Position numbers and translations under genes: made by a program. The notes beneath the pieces are model-generated. The model saw nothing but the letters and a program-made list of their open reading frames with translations. It searched no databases and was not told the DNA's origin. This document shows, piece after piece, positions 37,042 through 46,937 of a stretch of DNA of 64,000 bases. The DNA is from Herbaspirillum aquaticum (GTDB taxonomy: Bacteria > Pseudomonadota > Gammaproteobacteria > Burkholderiales > Burkholderiaceae_D), in contig NZ_NJGV01000004.1 in the NCBI RefSeq assembly GCF_002213425.1, positions 62,001-126,000 of the forward strand, written 5' to 3'. Numbering within the stretch: the stretch's first letter is position 1; the number at the start of each line of letters is the position of its first letter.

Positions 37042-37070
37042 TTGACATCCCTGACCCTGCTCTCTAGAAT
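37042..37070 (+). promoter_or_regulatory. Sigma70 promoter of the sugar ABC importer operon
   Basis: TTGACA (37042-37047), a 17-nt spacer and TAGAAT (37065-37070): near-consensus. A start near 37077 leaves a ~110-nt leader before the ATG at 37187. Confidence 0.75.
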
Positions 37071-37186
37071 AAATCGTCATACAAGTTGACCTCTGAACGA
37101 CGAGGCCATCGTTTCATATAAGAAGAATTAGCAGCAAAACGCGGACGCGCAGCAAGTCCGCTTTGATAGCCAACAACGGAGACAAT

Positions 37187-38254
37187 ATGAACGCATCTGT
37201 ACGGCGCCGCGGCGTCGGGCTGCATCTCGCGGCCATCGCAGCCACTTCGGCCACCCTCATCCTCGGCACCGGCCATGCCAACGCGCAAGTCGCCACCGGC
37301 GATACCTCGCAAGCCAAGATCGCCCTGTCCAACAACTACGCAGCCAATGCCTGGCGCCAGTCCATGCTCAAGACCTGGGCCGCGACCGCCGACGATGCCG
37401 TCAAACGCAAGCTGGTGGCCGCCGCTCCCGCCTTCACCACCTCCGAGAACCAGCCCACCGAACAGGCCCAGCAGATCCAGAACCTGATCCTGCAAGGCTA
37501 CAAGGCCATCGTGGTCGATGCCGCCTCTCCCACGGCCCTCAACGGCACCATCAAGAAAGCCTGCGCCGCCGGCGTGGTGGTGGTCTCCTATGACGGCGTG
37601 GTCACCGAGCCCTGCGCCTATCGCGTTACCTTCGATTTCCGCAAGATGGGCGAACGCCAGGTCGACTACCTCGCCGAGCGTCTCAACGGCAAAGGCAACA
37701 TCCTTGAAATCCGCGGCCTGGCCGGGGTATCGGTCGATGGCGAAATCCACGCCGGCATCATGGATGGCCTCAAGAAGCATCCGGGCCTCAAGATCGTCGG
37801 CTCCGTCAACGGCGACTGGGCGCAGACGGTGGCCCAGAAGGCCGTGGCCGGCATCCTGCCGACCCTGCCCAAGATCGATGGCGTGGTCACCCAGGGCGGT
37901 GATGGCTTCGGCGTGGCGCAAGCCTTCAAGGCCGCCAACCGCGAACTGCCCATCATCATCCTCGGCAACCGCGAGGACGAACTGCAATGGTGGAAGACCC
38001 AGATCCCCAGCGGCTACAAGACCTATTCCGCTTCCAATCCGCCTGGTGCGGTGACGGTGGCCTTCTGGGTGGCACAGCAGGTGCTGGCCGGAAAGAAGAT
38101 CCCCAAGGATGTCGATATCGTCGCGCCGCTGCTCTACCTGACCCCGGAACAACTGCCGGATGCCCTGGCCAAGACGCCGCAGGGCGGGGTGGCGGATATC
38201 GGCTTCTCCCAGGCCGATACCGTCAAACTGCTCGATACGCCGAAGTCCAAGTAA
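37187..38254 (+). CDS. Ribose-family sugar ABC transporter substrate-binding protein
   Basis: A 355-residue periplasmic binding protein (Peripla_BP_4 fold) with a signal cleaved near GHANA-Q. IALSNNYAANAWRQSMLKTW at the N-lobe, QAQQIQNLILQGYKAIVVDA and VVVSYDGVVTEPCAYRVTFD are typical. ACGGAG lies 6 nt before ATG 37187. It heads an operon with a double ATPase, two permeases and a lactonase, so the ligand is probably a pentose or hexose processed by an oxidative (dehydrogenase-lactonase) route; the exact sugar is unknown. Confidence 0.88.
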   Translation: MNASVRRRGVGLHLAAIAATSATLILGTGHANAQVATGDTSQAKIALSNNYAANAWRQSMLKTWAATADDAVKRKLVAAAPAFTTSENQPTEQAQQIQNLILQGYKAIVVDAASPTALNGTIKKACAAGVVVVSYDGVVTEPCAYRVTFDFRKMGERQVDYLAERLNGKGNILEIRGLAGVSVDGEIHAGIMDGLKKHPGLKIVGSVNGDWAQTVAQKAVAGILPTLPKIDGVVTQGGDGFGVAQAFKAANRELPIIILGNREDELQWWKTQIPSGYKTYSASNPPGAVTVAFWVAQQVLAGKKIPKDVDIVAPLLYLTPEQLPDALAKTPQGGVADIGFSQADTVKLLDTPKSK

Positions 38255-38345
38255 GTCCTGTCCCGTCCCCGCGCAGACCGCCTCGCTGAAGGCGGCGCGC
38301 GGGCCATGGGCGCATCCACTGCCTCAAGAACACAGGTGATCCAGC

Positions 38346-39866
38346 GTGAACGCCAGCCATCCCCCCTCGGCCGCCTTGTGCAGCCTGTCGCATATCCGCA
38401 AGTCCTTTGGTCCCGTCAAGGCGCTGCAAGATGTGAGCGTGGACATCCAGCCCGGTGAATGCTGGGGCCTGGTCGGCCACAACGGCGCCGGCAAGTCCAC
38501 CCTCATGAACGTGCTGGCCGGCGTGCTGCCCGGTGACGAAGGCCAGATCATCATCGACGGTCAGGCCCGGGACAATTACACCACGCAGGCCGCCTACCGG
38601 CTGGGCGTGCGTTGCGTCTTCCAGGAATTGTCCCTGTGCCAGAACCTCAACGTGGCCGAAAACCTCTGCGTGTTCCATCCGCAGCTCAAAGGCTGGGGCT
38701 GGCGGCGTCGCGCGCGCCGGCTGGTGACGGAGAAGCTCGATGAGATCTTCCCCGGCCATGGCATCCATCCCGATCGCATCGTCGGTGAACTCAGCATCAC
38801 CCAGCGCCAGATGGTGGAAATCGCCTGCGCCTTCACGGTGGTCGATGCGCCGGTGCGCCTGCTCATCCTCGATGAACCCACCTCCAGTCTCGATGCGCAA
38901 ACGGCGGCGCGGCTCACGGCCTACATCCGGCGGCGTCTTGAAGACGGCATGAGCCTGGTGTTCATCTCGCACATGCTGGGCGAGATCTTTGACTGCTGCA
39001 ATCGCATCGCCGTCATGCGCGATGGACAGCTGGTCTTGCAGGACCACACCGCCCATCTCACGCGTGATGCGCTGGTCCACGCCATGGGCCACGCCGACCA
39101 GAAGCAGATCGAGCGTCAGGCCGAACAGCAGGCCCAGCAGGAATCCGAGTCCGCCGACGCACAAAGCCAGCAACTGCTCGAAGTGACGCTGCCGGCCTCC
39201 TCGCCGGTGCGCGCGCTGGGCGTGCGCCGTGGCCAGGTGGTCGGATTGTCCGGGCTGGCAGGGCAGGGGCAGACCGAGATGCTGATCCGGCTCTTCGAGC
39301 AATATCGGGGCAAGATGCGCGTGGCCTTCGTGGCCGGGGATCGCGCACGGGATGGCAACTTCCCGCTGTGGAGCATCCTGCACAACCTGAGCATCCGCGA
39401 GCTGCCGCATCTGGCGCGCGGCGGCGTGGTCGATCGTGCCGCCGAAGCCGAACTGGGCCGCCAGTGGCACGAACGCGTGGCCATCCGCACGCCGGACCTG
39501 TCCAACAATATCCTCTCGCTGTCCGGTGGCAACCAGCAGAAGGTGCTGTTTGCGCGGGCCTTGTCGTCGGATGCGGAACTGATCCTGATGGACGATCCCA
39601 TGCGCGGCGTGGACTTCGGCACCAAGGTCGACATGTATCGCCTCATCCGCGCAGAAGCGGCGCGCGGCCGCAGCTTCGTCTGGTACACCACCGAGAACGA
39701 CGAGCTGGAATACTGCGATGCGACCTACGTCTTCTACCAGCAGCAGGTGACCCTGAAACTGGCCCGCCATGAACTCTCGGAGGAACGCATCATCGCCGCT
39801 TCCTTCGGCAACGTGCGCGCCGATGGCGGCACCGTCACATCCCCTCTCGAAGGAGCCCGCGCATGA
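38346..39866 (+). CDS. Sugar ABC transporter ATPase with two nucleotide-binding domains
   Basis: A 506-residue RbsA/XylG-like tandem ATPase starting at GTG 38346. NBD1 is canonical: Walker A GHNGAGKST, signature LSITQRQMVEIACAF (LSxxQ variant), Walker B LLILDEPTSSLD. NBD2 is degenerate: Walker A-like GLAGQGQTEM, a shortened segment after it, LSGGNQQKVLFARAL, and Walker B with Asp for the catalytic Glu (LILMDDPMRGVD). Such asymmetry is common in this family, with one competent site. It overlaps the first permease gene by 4 nt. Confidence 0.9.
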   Translation: MNASHPPSAALCSLSHIRKSFGPVKALQDVSVDIQPGECWGLVGHNGAGKSTLMNVLAGVLPGDEGQIIIDGQARDNYTTQAAYRLGVRCVFQELSLCQNLNVAENLCVFHPQLKGWGWRRRARRLVTEKLDEIFPGHGIHPDRIVGELSITQRQMVEIACAFTVVDAPVRLLILDEPTSSLDAQTAARLTAYIRRRLEDGMSLVFISHMLGEIFDCCNRIAVMRDGQLVLQDHTAHLTRDALVHAMGHADQKQIERQAEQQAQQESESADAQSQQLLEVTLPASSPVRALGVRRGQVVGLSGLAGQGQTEMLIRLFEQYRGKMRVAFVAGDRARDGNFPLWSILHNLSIRELPHLARGGVVDRAAEAELGRQWHERVAIRTPDLSNNILSLSGGNQQKVLFARALSSDAELILMDDPMRGVDFGTKVDMYRLIRAEAARGRSFVWYTTENDELEYCDATYVFYQQQVTLKLARHELSEERIIAASFGNVRADGGTVTSPLEGARA

Positions 39867-40837
39867 CTACGCTTGCCCGCACCACCGTGCGCGCGCGCAG
39901 CGGCCTGCTGTCGCGCCACGAGATCCAGACCCTGCTGCTGCCCATGGCCACGCTGGCCGTAGTGCTGGCACCGATCTTCTGGATCAATCCCAATACGATG
40001 AGTTATTTCGGCCTGGGCCTGCTGTTGAATCTGGCCGTGCCGATGATCCTGGCGAGCATGGCGCAGCTGTGCATCATCGCCGTCAATGACCTGGATCTGT
40101 CCATCGGTGCCTTCATCAGCCTGGTCTCCTGCATCGCCGTGACCTGGTTGCCGGAACGTCCGCTGCTGGGCGTGGCGGCGCTGGTGGCCTGCGTGCTGCT
40201 GTATGCGGCCATCGGCGCGCTGGTGGAGTTGTTCGACCTGCCTTCCATCGTGGTGACGCTGGGCCTGTCCTTCGTCTGGGGCGGCTGGGCGCTGATCCTC
40301 CTGCCCATGCCGGGCGGCGCCACGCCGCAATGGATTCAGGATGTGATGAACCTGGCCATTCCGGTCGTGCCCACGCCCATCGTCTATGCAGTCGTCATCG
40401 CGCTGTGCGGACACTGGTTCCTGATGCGTTCCTCGCTGGGCGTGCGGCTGCGCGGTGCCGGCGGCAATCCCAAGGCCATCGTGCGCAGTGGCGGTTCGGT
40501 GGTGCGCGCCAAGGCGCTGATGTATGGGCTGGCCGGCGTGCTGGGCATCCTCTCGGCGCTCACGCTGGTGGGCATCACCACTTCGGCCGATGCCAATATT
40601 GCCCAGCGCTACACGCTGATCTCGATTGCTGCCGTGATCCTGGGGGGCGGCAGTTTCATCGGCGGCAAGGTCTCGCCCATCGGCGCCACGCTGGGTGCGA
40701 TCACGCTGGGGATTGCGGCCTCGTTCCTGTCTTTCCTCAACATCGCGCCGAAGTGGCAGATCGGTTTGCAGGGCGCGATCCTGATCATCGTGTTGTCGAT
40801 GCGCATCCTGCTGTCGGCACGGGGAGAACGTCAATGA
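39863..40837 (+). CDS. Sugar ABC transporter permease 1 (RbsC-like)
   Basis: A 324-residue BPD_transp_2 permease. LNLAVPMILASMAQLCIIAV and the conserved loop NDLDLSIGAFISLVSC are followed by VTLGLSFVWGGWALILLPMP and GVRLRGAGGNPKAIVRSG, the family motif that contacts the ATPase, and GGGSFIGGKVSPIGATLGA. About 8-9 helices. It overlaps its neighbours by 4 nt on both sides; two distinct permeases suggest a heterodimeric channel. Confidence 0.9.
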   Translation: MTTLARTTVRARSGLLSRHEIQTLLLPMATLAVVLAPIFWINPNTMSYFGLGLLLNLAVPMILASMAQLCIIAVNDLDLSIGAFISLVSCIAVTWLPERPLLGVAALVACVLLYAAIGALVELFDLPSIVVTLGLSFVWGGWALILLPMPGGATPQWIQDVMNLAIPVVPTPIVYAVVIALCGHWFLMRSSLGVRLRGAGGNPKAIVRSGGSVVRAKALMYGLAGVLGILSALTLVGITTSADANIAQRYTLISIAAVILGGGSFIGGKVSPIGATLGAITLGIAASFLSFLNIAPKWQIGLQGAILIIVLSMRILLSARGERQ

Positions 40838-41796
40838 GCGCCGCTCGCGCAACGATGGGGGCCGCGCTGCAGCAGCGGCCCTGGGTCTGGTCCTTCATGG
40901 GAGCGGCCTTGCTGTGGCTGGCCACGCTGGTGGTAGCGGGGCCGGAGGCGGCGTTCAATATCGGGTTGTCGGCGTTTTCATTCGGGGCGCTGATGGTGCT
41001 GGTGGGGCTGGGGCAGATGCTGGTGGTGACCACCGGGCCGGGCAATATCGATCTCTCCATTCCTTCCACCATTGCGCTGGCCGGGGCGCTGGGCTTGCGC
41101 ACCATGGGCGGCGAGGATGGCGGCATCCTGCTCGGGCTGCTGGTCACGCTCGGGGTGGGCATGGGTGTCGGGCTGGCTAATTACCTGCTGATCCGCCTGC
41201 TGCAGATTCCACCCATCATCGCGACCATGTCGTCGTCCTTCATCCTGCAGTCGCTGGCGATTCATGTGGGCCAGGGCCTCAAGATCACGCCGCCGCAATT
41301 GCTGGCCAGCTTTGCAACCGGATGGCTGCTGCACCTTCCGCAACTGGCCTGGCTGGTACTGGCCGTGGCGCTGGGGCTGGCCTGGATCCTGGGACGCACG
41401 TTGTTCGGCCGCTTCCTCTCGGCGGTCGGCCAGAATGCGCGCGCGGCCTGGCTGGCGGGCATCGGCGTGGAACGCATCCGTTGCCTGTGCTACGTGCTGT
41501 GCGCGGTCTTTGCGGCGCTGTGCGCCTTGCTCATCGCCGGTTTCTCGGGTGGGGCCTCGCTCGATATGGGCAATGAATACCTGTTGATGTCGGTGGCCGT
41601 GGTGGTCATCGGCGGCACCAGCGTCACCGGTGGCCGGCCCAGCGTGGCCGGGATCTGGGGCGCGGCGCTGTTCCTGTATTTCACCAATACGCTGTTGAAC
41701 GTGGTGGGCCTGTCGGCGGGCGAACGCTCGGTGCTGTCGGGCCTGATCATCATCGCCGTGATCGTCTGTTCCGGCCGCCGGCGCCAGTATCGCTGA
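40834..41796 (+). CDS. Sugar ABC transporter permease 2 (RbsC-like)
   Basis: A 320-residue partner permease starting at ATG 40834 within the stop of the first; the open frame upstream is not coding. It has GLGQMLVVTTGPGNIDLSIP, LLQIPPIIATMSSSFILQSL, FLSAVGQNARAAWLAGIGVE and VVIGGTSVTGGRPSVAG. It diverges from permease 1, supporting a heterodimer. Confidence 0.9.
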   Translation: MSAARATMGAALQQRPWVWSFMGAALLWLATLVVAGPEAAFNIGLSAFSFGALMVLVGLGQMLVVTTGPGNIDLSIPSTIALAGALGLRTMGGEDGGILLGLLVTLGVGMGVGLANYLLIRLLQIPPIIATMSSSFILQSLAIHVGQGLKITPPQLLASFATGWLLHLPQLAWLVLAVALGLAWILGRTLFGRFLSAVGQNARAAWLAGIGVERIRCLCYVLCAVFAALCALLIAGFSGGASLDMGNEYLLMSVAVVVIGGTSVTGGRPSVAGIWGAALFLYFTNTLLNVVGLSAGERSVLSGLIIIAVIVCSGRRRQYR

Positions 41797-41831
41797 GGCG
41801 TCCGCGTCAATTACACCGATAAGGAGAACGC

Positions 41832-42749
<918 letters not shown>

Positions 42750-42773
42750 TCGGCAGCAGGCGCGCCGCCCGCA

Positions 42774-43664
42774 TCACTGGCCCGGTGTGCGCACCGGGCG
42801 CGTCTTTGTCATGGTCACGCCCAGTCCGGCCACGATGGCCACGGCACCGATCATCATCGACACCGACAGCGTCTCGCCCAGGATCCACGCCGAGGCCAGT
42901 ACGCCAAACAGCGGCGAGAGGGCATTGAGCATGAGCGCCTTCACGCCGAGGCGCGCGACCACCCAGTTGAACAAGGCCACGCTGACGATACTGACCAGCA
43001 CGCCGTGATAGGCACTCTGCAGCAGCAGCGCCGACGCCGGCTTGCTGAAGGTCTGCGTGCCCAGCCACGGCAGTGCCAGCAGCATGCAGGCCAGAGACAG
43101 CACTTGCGTCAGCGCCACCGCATCCAGCGGCGCAATCTTCCAGGCCCGATTGAGCATCAGGTAACTCGACCACATCAGCGCCGAGAGCACGAACAGCAGG
43201 TCGCCCCGCCACGCCCCATCGGGCGCCAGCCCGCCACTGGCGAGGATGCCATTGAGCGCCACCAGCACCAGCCCCGCCAGCAGCAGCGCCACCCCCCACA
43301 GGGAGACGCGTTCACGCTGCCCGAGGGCGTAGCGGCCGATCGCCATGCCGAACAAGGGCGTCAAGGCCGGATGGATCAGCGCGCCGTGCGAAGCCGGTGC
43401 GTAGTTCACGCCCGCCACCAGCACCAGGCTGAACAAGGGACCCGACAGCAGGAACAGCACCAGCCCGCGCTTCCAGCCGACCCCGCAGGCGCCCCGCAGC
43501 CCGCGCCGCCAGGCGAAGGGCAGGATCAGCACGCCGCTGGTGAGAAAGCGCATCAGCGTCGCATCCAGGGGCGTCAAGCCTTGCTGGAAGCCGTAGCGCG
43601 AGATCACGGGCTGTACGCCCCAGATCAGCGCGACCAGGATGCCGGAGAGGAGGGGAGGAGGCAT
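42774..43664 (-). CDS. EamA/DMT-superfamily transporter
   Basis: A 296-residue membrane protein with ten predicted helices in two EamA repeats (ALIWGVQPVISRYGFQQG at the start; ALFNWVVARLGVKALMLNAL and SPLFGVLASAWILGETLSVS in the second). Export of small metabolites such as amino acids is the usual role; substrate unknown. Divergent from an AraC-family gene, which probably controls it. Confidence 0.87.
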   Translation of the reverse strand: MPPPLLSGILVALIWGVQPVISRYGFQQGLTPLDATLMRFLTSGVLILPFAWRRGLRGACGVGWKRGLVLFLLSGPLFSLVLVAGVNYAPASHGALIHPALTPLFGMAIGRYALGQRERVSLWGVALLLAGLVLVALNGILASGGLAPDGAWRGDLLFVLSALMWSSYLMLNRAWKIAPLDAVALTQVLSLACMLLALPWLGTQTFSKPASALLLQSAYHGVLVSIVSVALFNWVVARLGVKALMLNALSPLFGVLASAWILGETLSVSMMIGAVAIVAGLGVTMTKTRPVRTPGQ

Positions 43665-43847
43665 GGCGAACTCGATGGATGAAAACCTTGGAGGAAAACC
43701 GTACAGTAGGGCAGGCCGGGTTGACTGACTTTCGTAGTTGGGTCAAGAATGTTTGAATTTACGCCAACCTGCGCGGCGAGCTTCGCGGTGGCGGAGTTTC
43801 CATCATCGGGCAGTCATCTTCGGATGTACGCCAAGCCGGACCAGACC

Positions 43848-44642
43848 ATGCGCAAGCCTTCTCCCTCCCGTTCCCCCCTGCCCATCGACCGGGTCGACCG
43901 CATTGCCCGCCCCGTGGTGGCAGCCGGCGCCGACTATGCGCGCGGGTCGCTGCAGGCCTGGCACAGCCATCGCCGGGCGCAGTTGCTCTTCGGATTGGGC
44001 GGCCTGATGCAGGTGGTCACGCAGGACGGCGCCTGGGTCGTGCCGCCGCAGCACGCGGTGTGGATTCCTTCCGGGCGCGAGCACCAGAGCCGCATGCTCT
44101 TGCCGGTCACCACCTGCAGCGCCTTCGTCGAGCCCGAACAGGCGCCGCGCGCCGCGCAGACCTGCCAGGTGCTGGAGGTGCATCCGCTGCTGCGCGAGCT
44201 GCTCATCGAAGCCACCCGCATCGATCCGCACTACGCCCCCCACAGCCGGGAAGAGGCGCTGATGCACTTGCTGCTCAAGGAGATCGGCCGGGCCCGCGAG
44301 ATTCCCATGCATGTGCCGCTGCCGCAGGAGGCGAAGCTGGGAGCGCTGTGCCGGGATTTCATGCGGGCGCCGTCGATCCGCTCGCGTCCGGCCGAGTGGG
44401 CGGCGCAATTGCACATGAGCGAGCGCAGCTTCACCCGCAAATTCCTGGCACAGACCGGGATGGGCTTCCAGCAATGGCGGTTGCGCGCCTGTATCGTCAA
44501 TGCGATTTCGCGGCTGGCGCTGGGGCATTCGGTGACGGCCATTGCCTATGACCTGGGCTATGAACAGCCGGCGACGTTTTCGACCATGTTCAAGCGGATG
44601 ACGGGACACGTCCCCTCATCGCATCCGGCCGCGCGCGCATAA
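43848..44642 (+). CDS. AraC-family regulator with cupin sensor domain
   Basis: A 264-residue regulator: N-terminal cupin (LQAWHSHRRAQLLFGLGGLM, WVVPPQHAVWIPSGREHQSR) and C-terminal double helix-turn-helix (LHMSERSFTRKFLAQTGMGF, YDLGYEQPATFSTMFKRMTG). The start is uncertain: ATGs at 43749, 43824 and 43848 share the frame; 43848 is chosen because homologous proteins begin just before the cupin. Divergent orientation suggests it regulates the DMT transporter gene. Confidence 0.85.
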   Translation: MRKPSPSRSPLPIDRVDRIARPVVAAGADYARGSLQAWHSHRRAQLLFGLGGLMQVVTQDGAWVVPPQHAVWIPSGREHQSRMLLPVTTCSAFVEPEQAPRAAQTCQVLEVHPLLRELLIEATRIDPHYAPHSREEALMHLLLKEIGRAREIPMHVPLPQEAKLGALCRDFMRAPSIRSRPAEWAAQLHMSERSFTRKFLAQTGMGFQQWRLRACIVNAISRLALGHSVTAIAYDLGYEQPATFSTMFKRMTGHVPSSHPAARA

Positions 44643-44646
44643 AAAA

Positions 44647-44669
44647 GGCCGGAGCAATTCACTCCGGCC
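44647..44669 (-). terminator. Terminator of dadA
   Basis: GGCCGGAG (44647-44654) and CTCCGGCC (44662-44669). On the minus strand the stem is followed by TTTTTT, fitting the dadA transcript that ends at 44720; the AraC gene converges from the other side. Confidence 0.8.
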
Positions 44670-44719
44670 AACCATTCTGCGAGGGATGCAGAAGAGACTA
44701 TCGATACACGACGGGGCGA

Positions 44720-46021
44720 TCAGGCCCCGGCCAGGCGCGGCGTCTGCACGGGGCTGCCCGAGGCCATGTAGCGCGCCACGGACAGGTCTTCATGGGCGAT
44801 GGCAGGGCGGCGGCCCGAGATCAGGTCGGCCAGCAGCTGGCCCGAACCGCAGGACATGGTCCAGCCCAGCGTGCCGTGGCCGGTGTTGATGTACAGGTTC
44901 GGGACCGGGGTGGCACCGACCACGGGCGTGCCATCCGGGGTCATCGGGCGCAGGCCGGTCCAGAAGCTGGCTTGCTTGGTGTCGCCCGCGCCGGGGAACA
45001 GGTCATTGACCACCAGTTCCAGCGTGGCGCGGCGCTTGGCCTTGAGGGCCGTGTCATAGCCGACGATCTCGGCCATGCCGCCCACGCGGATGCGGTCGTC
45101 GAAACGGGTCACGGCGATCTTGTAGGTCTCGTCGAGGATGGTCGAGACCGGAGCGGCCGATGCATCGGTGATCGGCACGGTGATCGAGTAACCCTTGAGC
45201 GGATACACCGGGATGCCCGGCAGGCCCGGCACTTCGCGCAGCAATTGCGGCGAGTAGGAACCCAGGGCGACCACATAGCTGTCGGCTTGCACCAGCTCCT
45301 TGCCGCAGACCACGCCGGCAATCTTGCCGCCGGCCATGGTGAGGGCGTCGATCGAGACTCCATAGCGGAATTTCACGCCCAGTTGTTCGGCCATCTTGGC
45401 CAGGCGGGTGGTGAAGAGCTGGCAGTCGCCGGTTTCGTCATTGGGCAGGCGCAGGCCGCCGGTGAGCTTGCCGCGTACCTTTTCCAGGGCCGGTTCGGCA
45501 CCGCCCAGTTGTTCCGGGGTCAGCAGTTCGAAGGGGACACCGGCTTCCTGCAGCACGGCGATGTCCTTGGCGGCGCCGTCGAGCTGTTCTTGCGAGCGGA
45601 ACAGTTGCAGCGTGCCTTGCTGGCGGCCTTCATAGGGGATGCCGACGTCGGCACGCAGGTCGCGCAGGCAGTCGCGGCTGTATTCAGCCAGGCGCACCAT
45701 GCGCTCCTTGTTGACGGCGTAGCGCTCGGCGTTGCAGTTGCGCAGCATCTGCCACATCCAGCGCAGCTGGTTCAAGGTGCCGTCCGGGCGGATGGCCAGC
45801 GGGGCGTGTTCCTGGAACATCCACTTGATGGCCTTCAGGGGAATGCCGGGAGCCGCCCAGGGCGACGCGTAGCCAGGAGAGATCTGGCCGGCATTGCCGA
45901 ACGAGGTCTCCAGCGCGGGGCCGGGCTGGCGGTCCAGCACGGTCACATCGTGACCGGCCCTGGCCAGATACCAGGCGCTGGTGACCCCGATGACACCGCT
46001 TCCAAGAATGACGACGCGCAT
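44720..46021 (-). CDS. dadA: D-amino acid dehydrogenase small subunit (DadA)
   Basis: FAD enzyme that oxidatively deaminates D-amino acids (D-alanine in alanine catabolism), feeding electrons to quinones at the inner membrane. 433 residues from ATG 46021 (GGGGAG 7 nt upstream). The dinucleotide motif [58 protein letters not shown] and C-terminal [20 protein letters not shown] all match DadA. It is divergent from an Lrp-type regulator; no alanine racemase gene is adjacent. Confidence 0.95.
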   Translation of the reverse strand: MRVVILGSGVIGVTSAWYLARAGHDVTVLDRQPGPALETSFGNAGQISPGYASPWAAPGIPLKAIKWMFQEHAPLAIRPDGTLNQLRWMWQMLRNCNAERYAVNKERMVRLAEYSRDCLRDLRADVGIPYEGRQQGTLQLFRSQEQLDGAAKDIAVLQEAGVPFELLTPEQLGGAEPALEKVRGKLTGGLRLPNDETGDCQLFTTRLAKMAEQLGVKFRYGVSIDALTMAGGKIAGVVCGKELVQADSYVVALGSYSPQLLREVPGLPGIPVYPLKGYSITVPITDASAAPVSTILDETYKIAVTRFDDRIRVGGMAEIVGYDTALKAKRRATLELVVNDLFPGAGDTKQASFWTGLRPMTPDGTPVVGATPVPNLYINTGHGTLGWTMSCGSGQLLADLISGRRPAIAHEDLSVARYMASGSPVQTPRLAGA

Positions 46022-46093
46022 GCTGAACTCCCCGTTTCGTTGATGCCGCTGCAAAAGGCTGTTGGATTAGAAGATTCAGCTATCATATGGGTG

Positions 46094-46148
46094 AATAAAT
46101 AGTGTTTGTTCGCGTATTTATTACTGATTTCATGAACGGTTCATGAAA
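46094..46148. promoter_or_regulatory. Two dyads in the dadA/lrp intergenic region
   Basis: AATAAATA (46094-46101) and TATTTATT (46115-46122) form one inverted repeat. A second is perfect: TTTCATGAAC (46128-46137), central G, GTTCATGAAA (46139-46148). A further half-site, TTTCATGA, occurs at 46169-46176, over the likely start codon. The set fits an Lrp-type operator array for divergent control and autoregulation. Confidence 0.6.
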
Positions 46149-46172
46149 ATCGCGCTGAAACGGGAAAATTTC

Positions 46173-46661
46173 ATGAGAACCCAGCAACAGTCCATCCGCA
46201 CCCTCGACAAGCTCGATCACCGCATCCTGGCGGTGCTGCAAAAGGACGGCCGCATCTCCATGAAGGAGCTGGGCGAACAGGTCGGCCTGTCGGTCACGCC
46301 CTGCATCGAACGGGTCAGGCGCATGGAGCGCGATGGCGTCATCAGCGGCTATTACGCGCGCGTCAATCCCGAGTCATTGGGGGCGACCTTGCTGGTCTTC
46401 GTGGAGATCACGCTCAATCACAAGTCCGGCAACATGTTCGAGCAGTTCCGTCGCGAGGTGCTGCGCATTCCTGAAGTGCAGGAATGCCACCTGGTCTCGG
46501 GCGACTTCGACTACCTCATCAAGGCGCGCATCCGCGGCATGGCGGAATACCGCAAGCTGCTGGGCGACATCCTGCTGCAGCTGCCGGGAGCGGCGCAGTC
46601 CAAGAGCTATGTGGTGATGGAAGAGATCAAGGAAACGCTGGCATTGCCGCTGGATGACTGA
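46173..46661 (+). CDS. Lrp/AsnC-family regulator, probably of dadA
   Basis: A 162-residue regulator: helix-turn-helix LDHRILAVLQKDGRISMKEL with GLSVTPCIERVRRMERDG, then the RAM domain (IPEVQECHLVSGDFDYLIKA). It resembles leucine-responsive regulators of proteobacteria. ATG 46173 is chosen: ATG 46143 lies inside a perfect palindrome and adds ten residues not seen in relatives as I know them. Lrp activates the dad operon in enterobacteria; here the link rests on divergent placement. Confidence 0.9.
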   Translation: MRTQQQSIRTLDKLDHRILAVLQKDGRISMKELGEQVGLSVTPCIERVRRMERDGVISGYYARVNPESLGATLLVFVEITLNHKSGNMFEQFRREVLRIPEVQECHLVSGDFDYLIKARIRGMAEYRKLLGDILLQLPGAAQSKSYVVMEEIKETLALPLDD

Positions 46662-46937
46662 GCGCGACTGAGCAGGACTGAGTGCGCGGGGCAAGCACGG
46701 GGCTGGAAGGAACCTGGACAGATTGGCATACGGATAACAGTACAGCGACCGGACAGTTACGGTACACAAAAGCGGACACCCGCGATTTCAGCTAATGTAC
46801 AGATCGTCGGGAAGTCTTTGCGCATGCGGCTTGCAAGGCACTGTGCTTGAATCCGCCGGCGCTTCCTGTGCATTCCGGTCGGGGCCGGGGTGACCTAGAC
46901 TTCACCTACACTGGACTCCACTCCGACCCGAGACATC

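Noticed and set aside
46660-46690. Three close copies of GACTGAG after the Lrp-type gene
   Set aside because: Too short and irregular to be a meaningful repeat; it extends the stop-codon region and has no palindromic structure.
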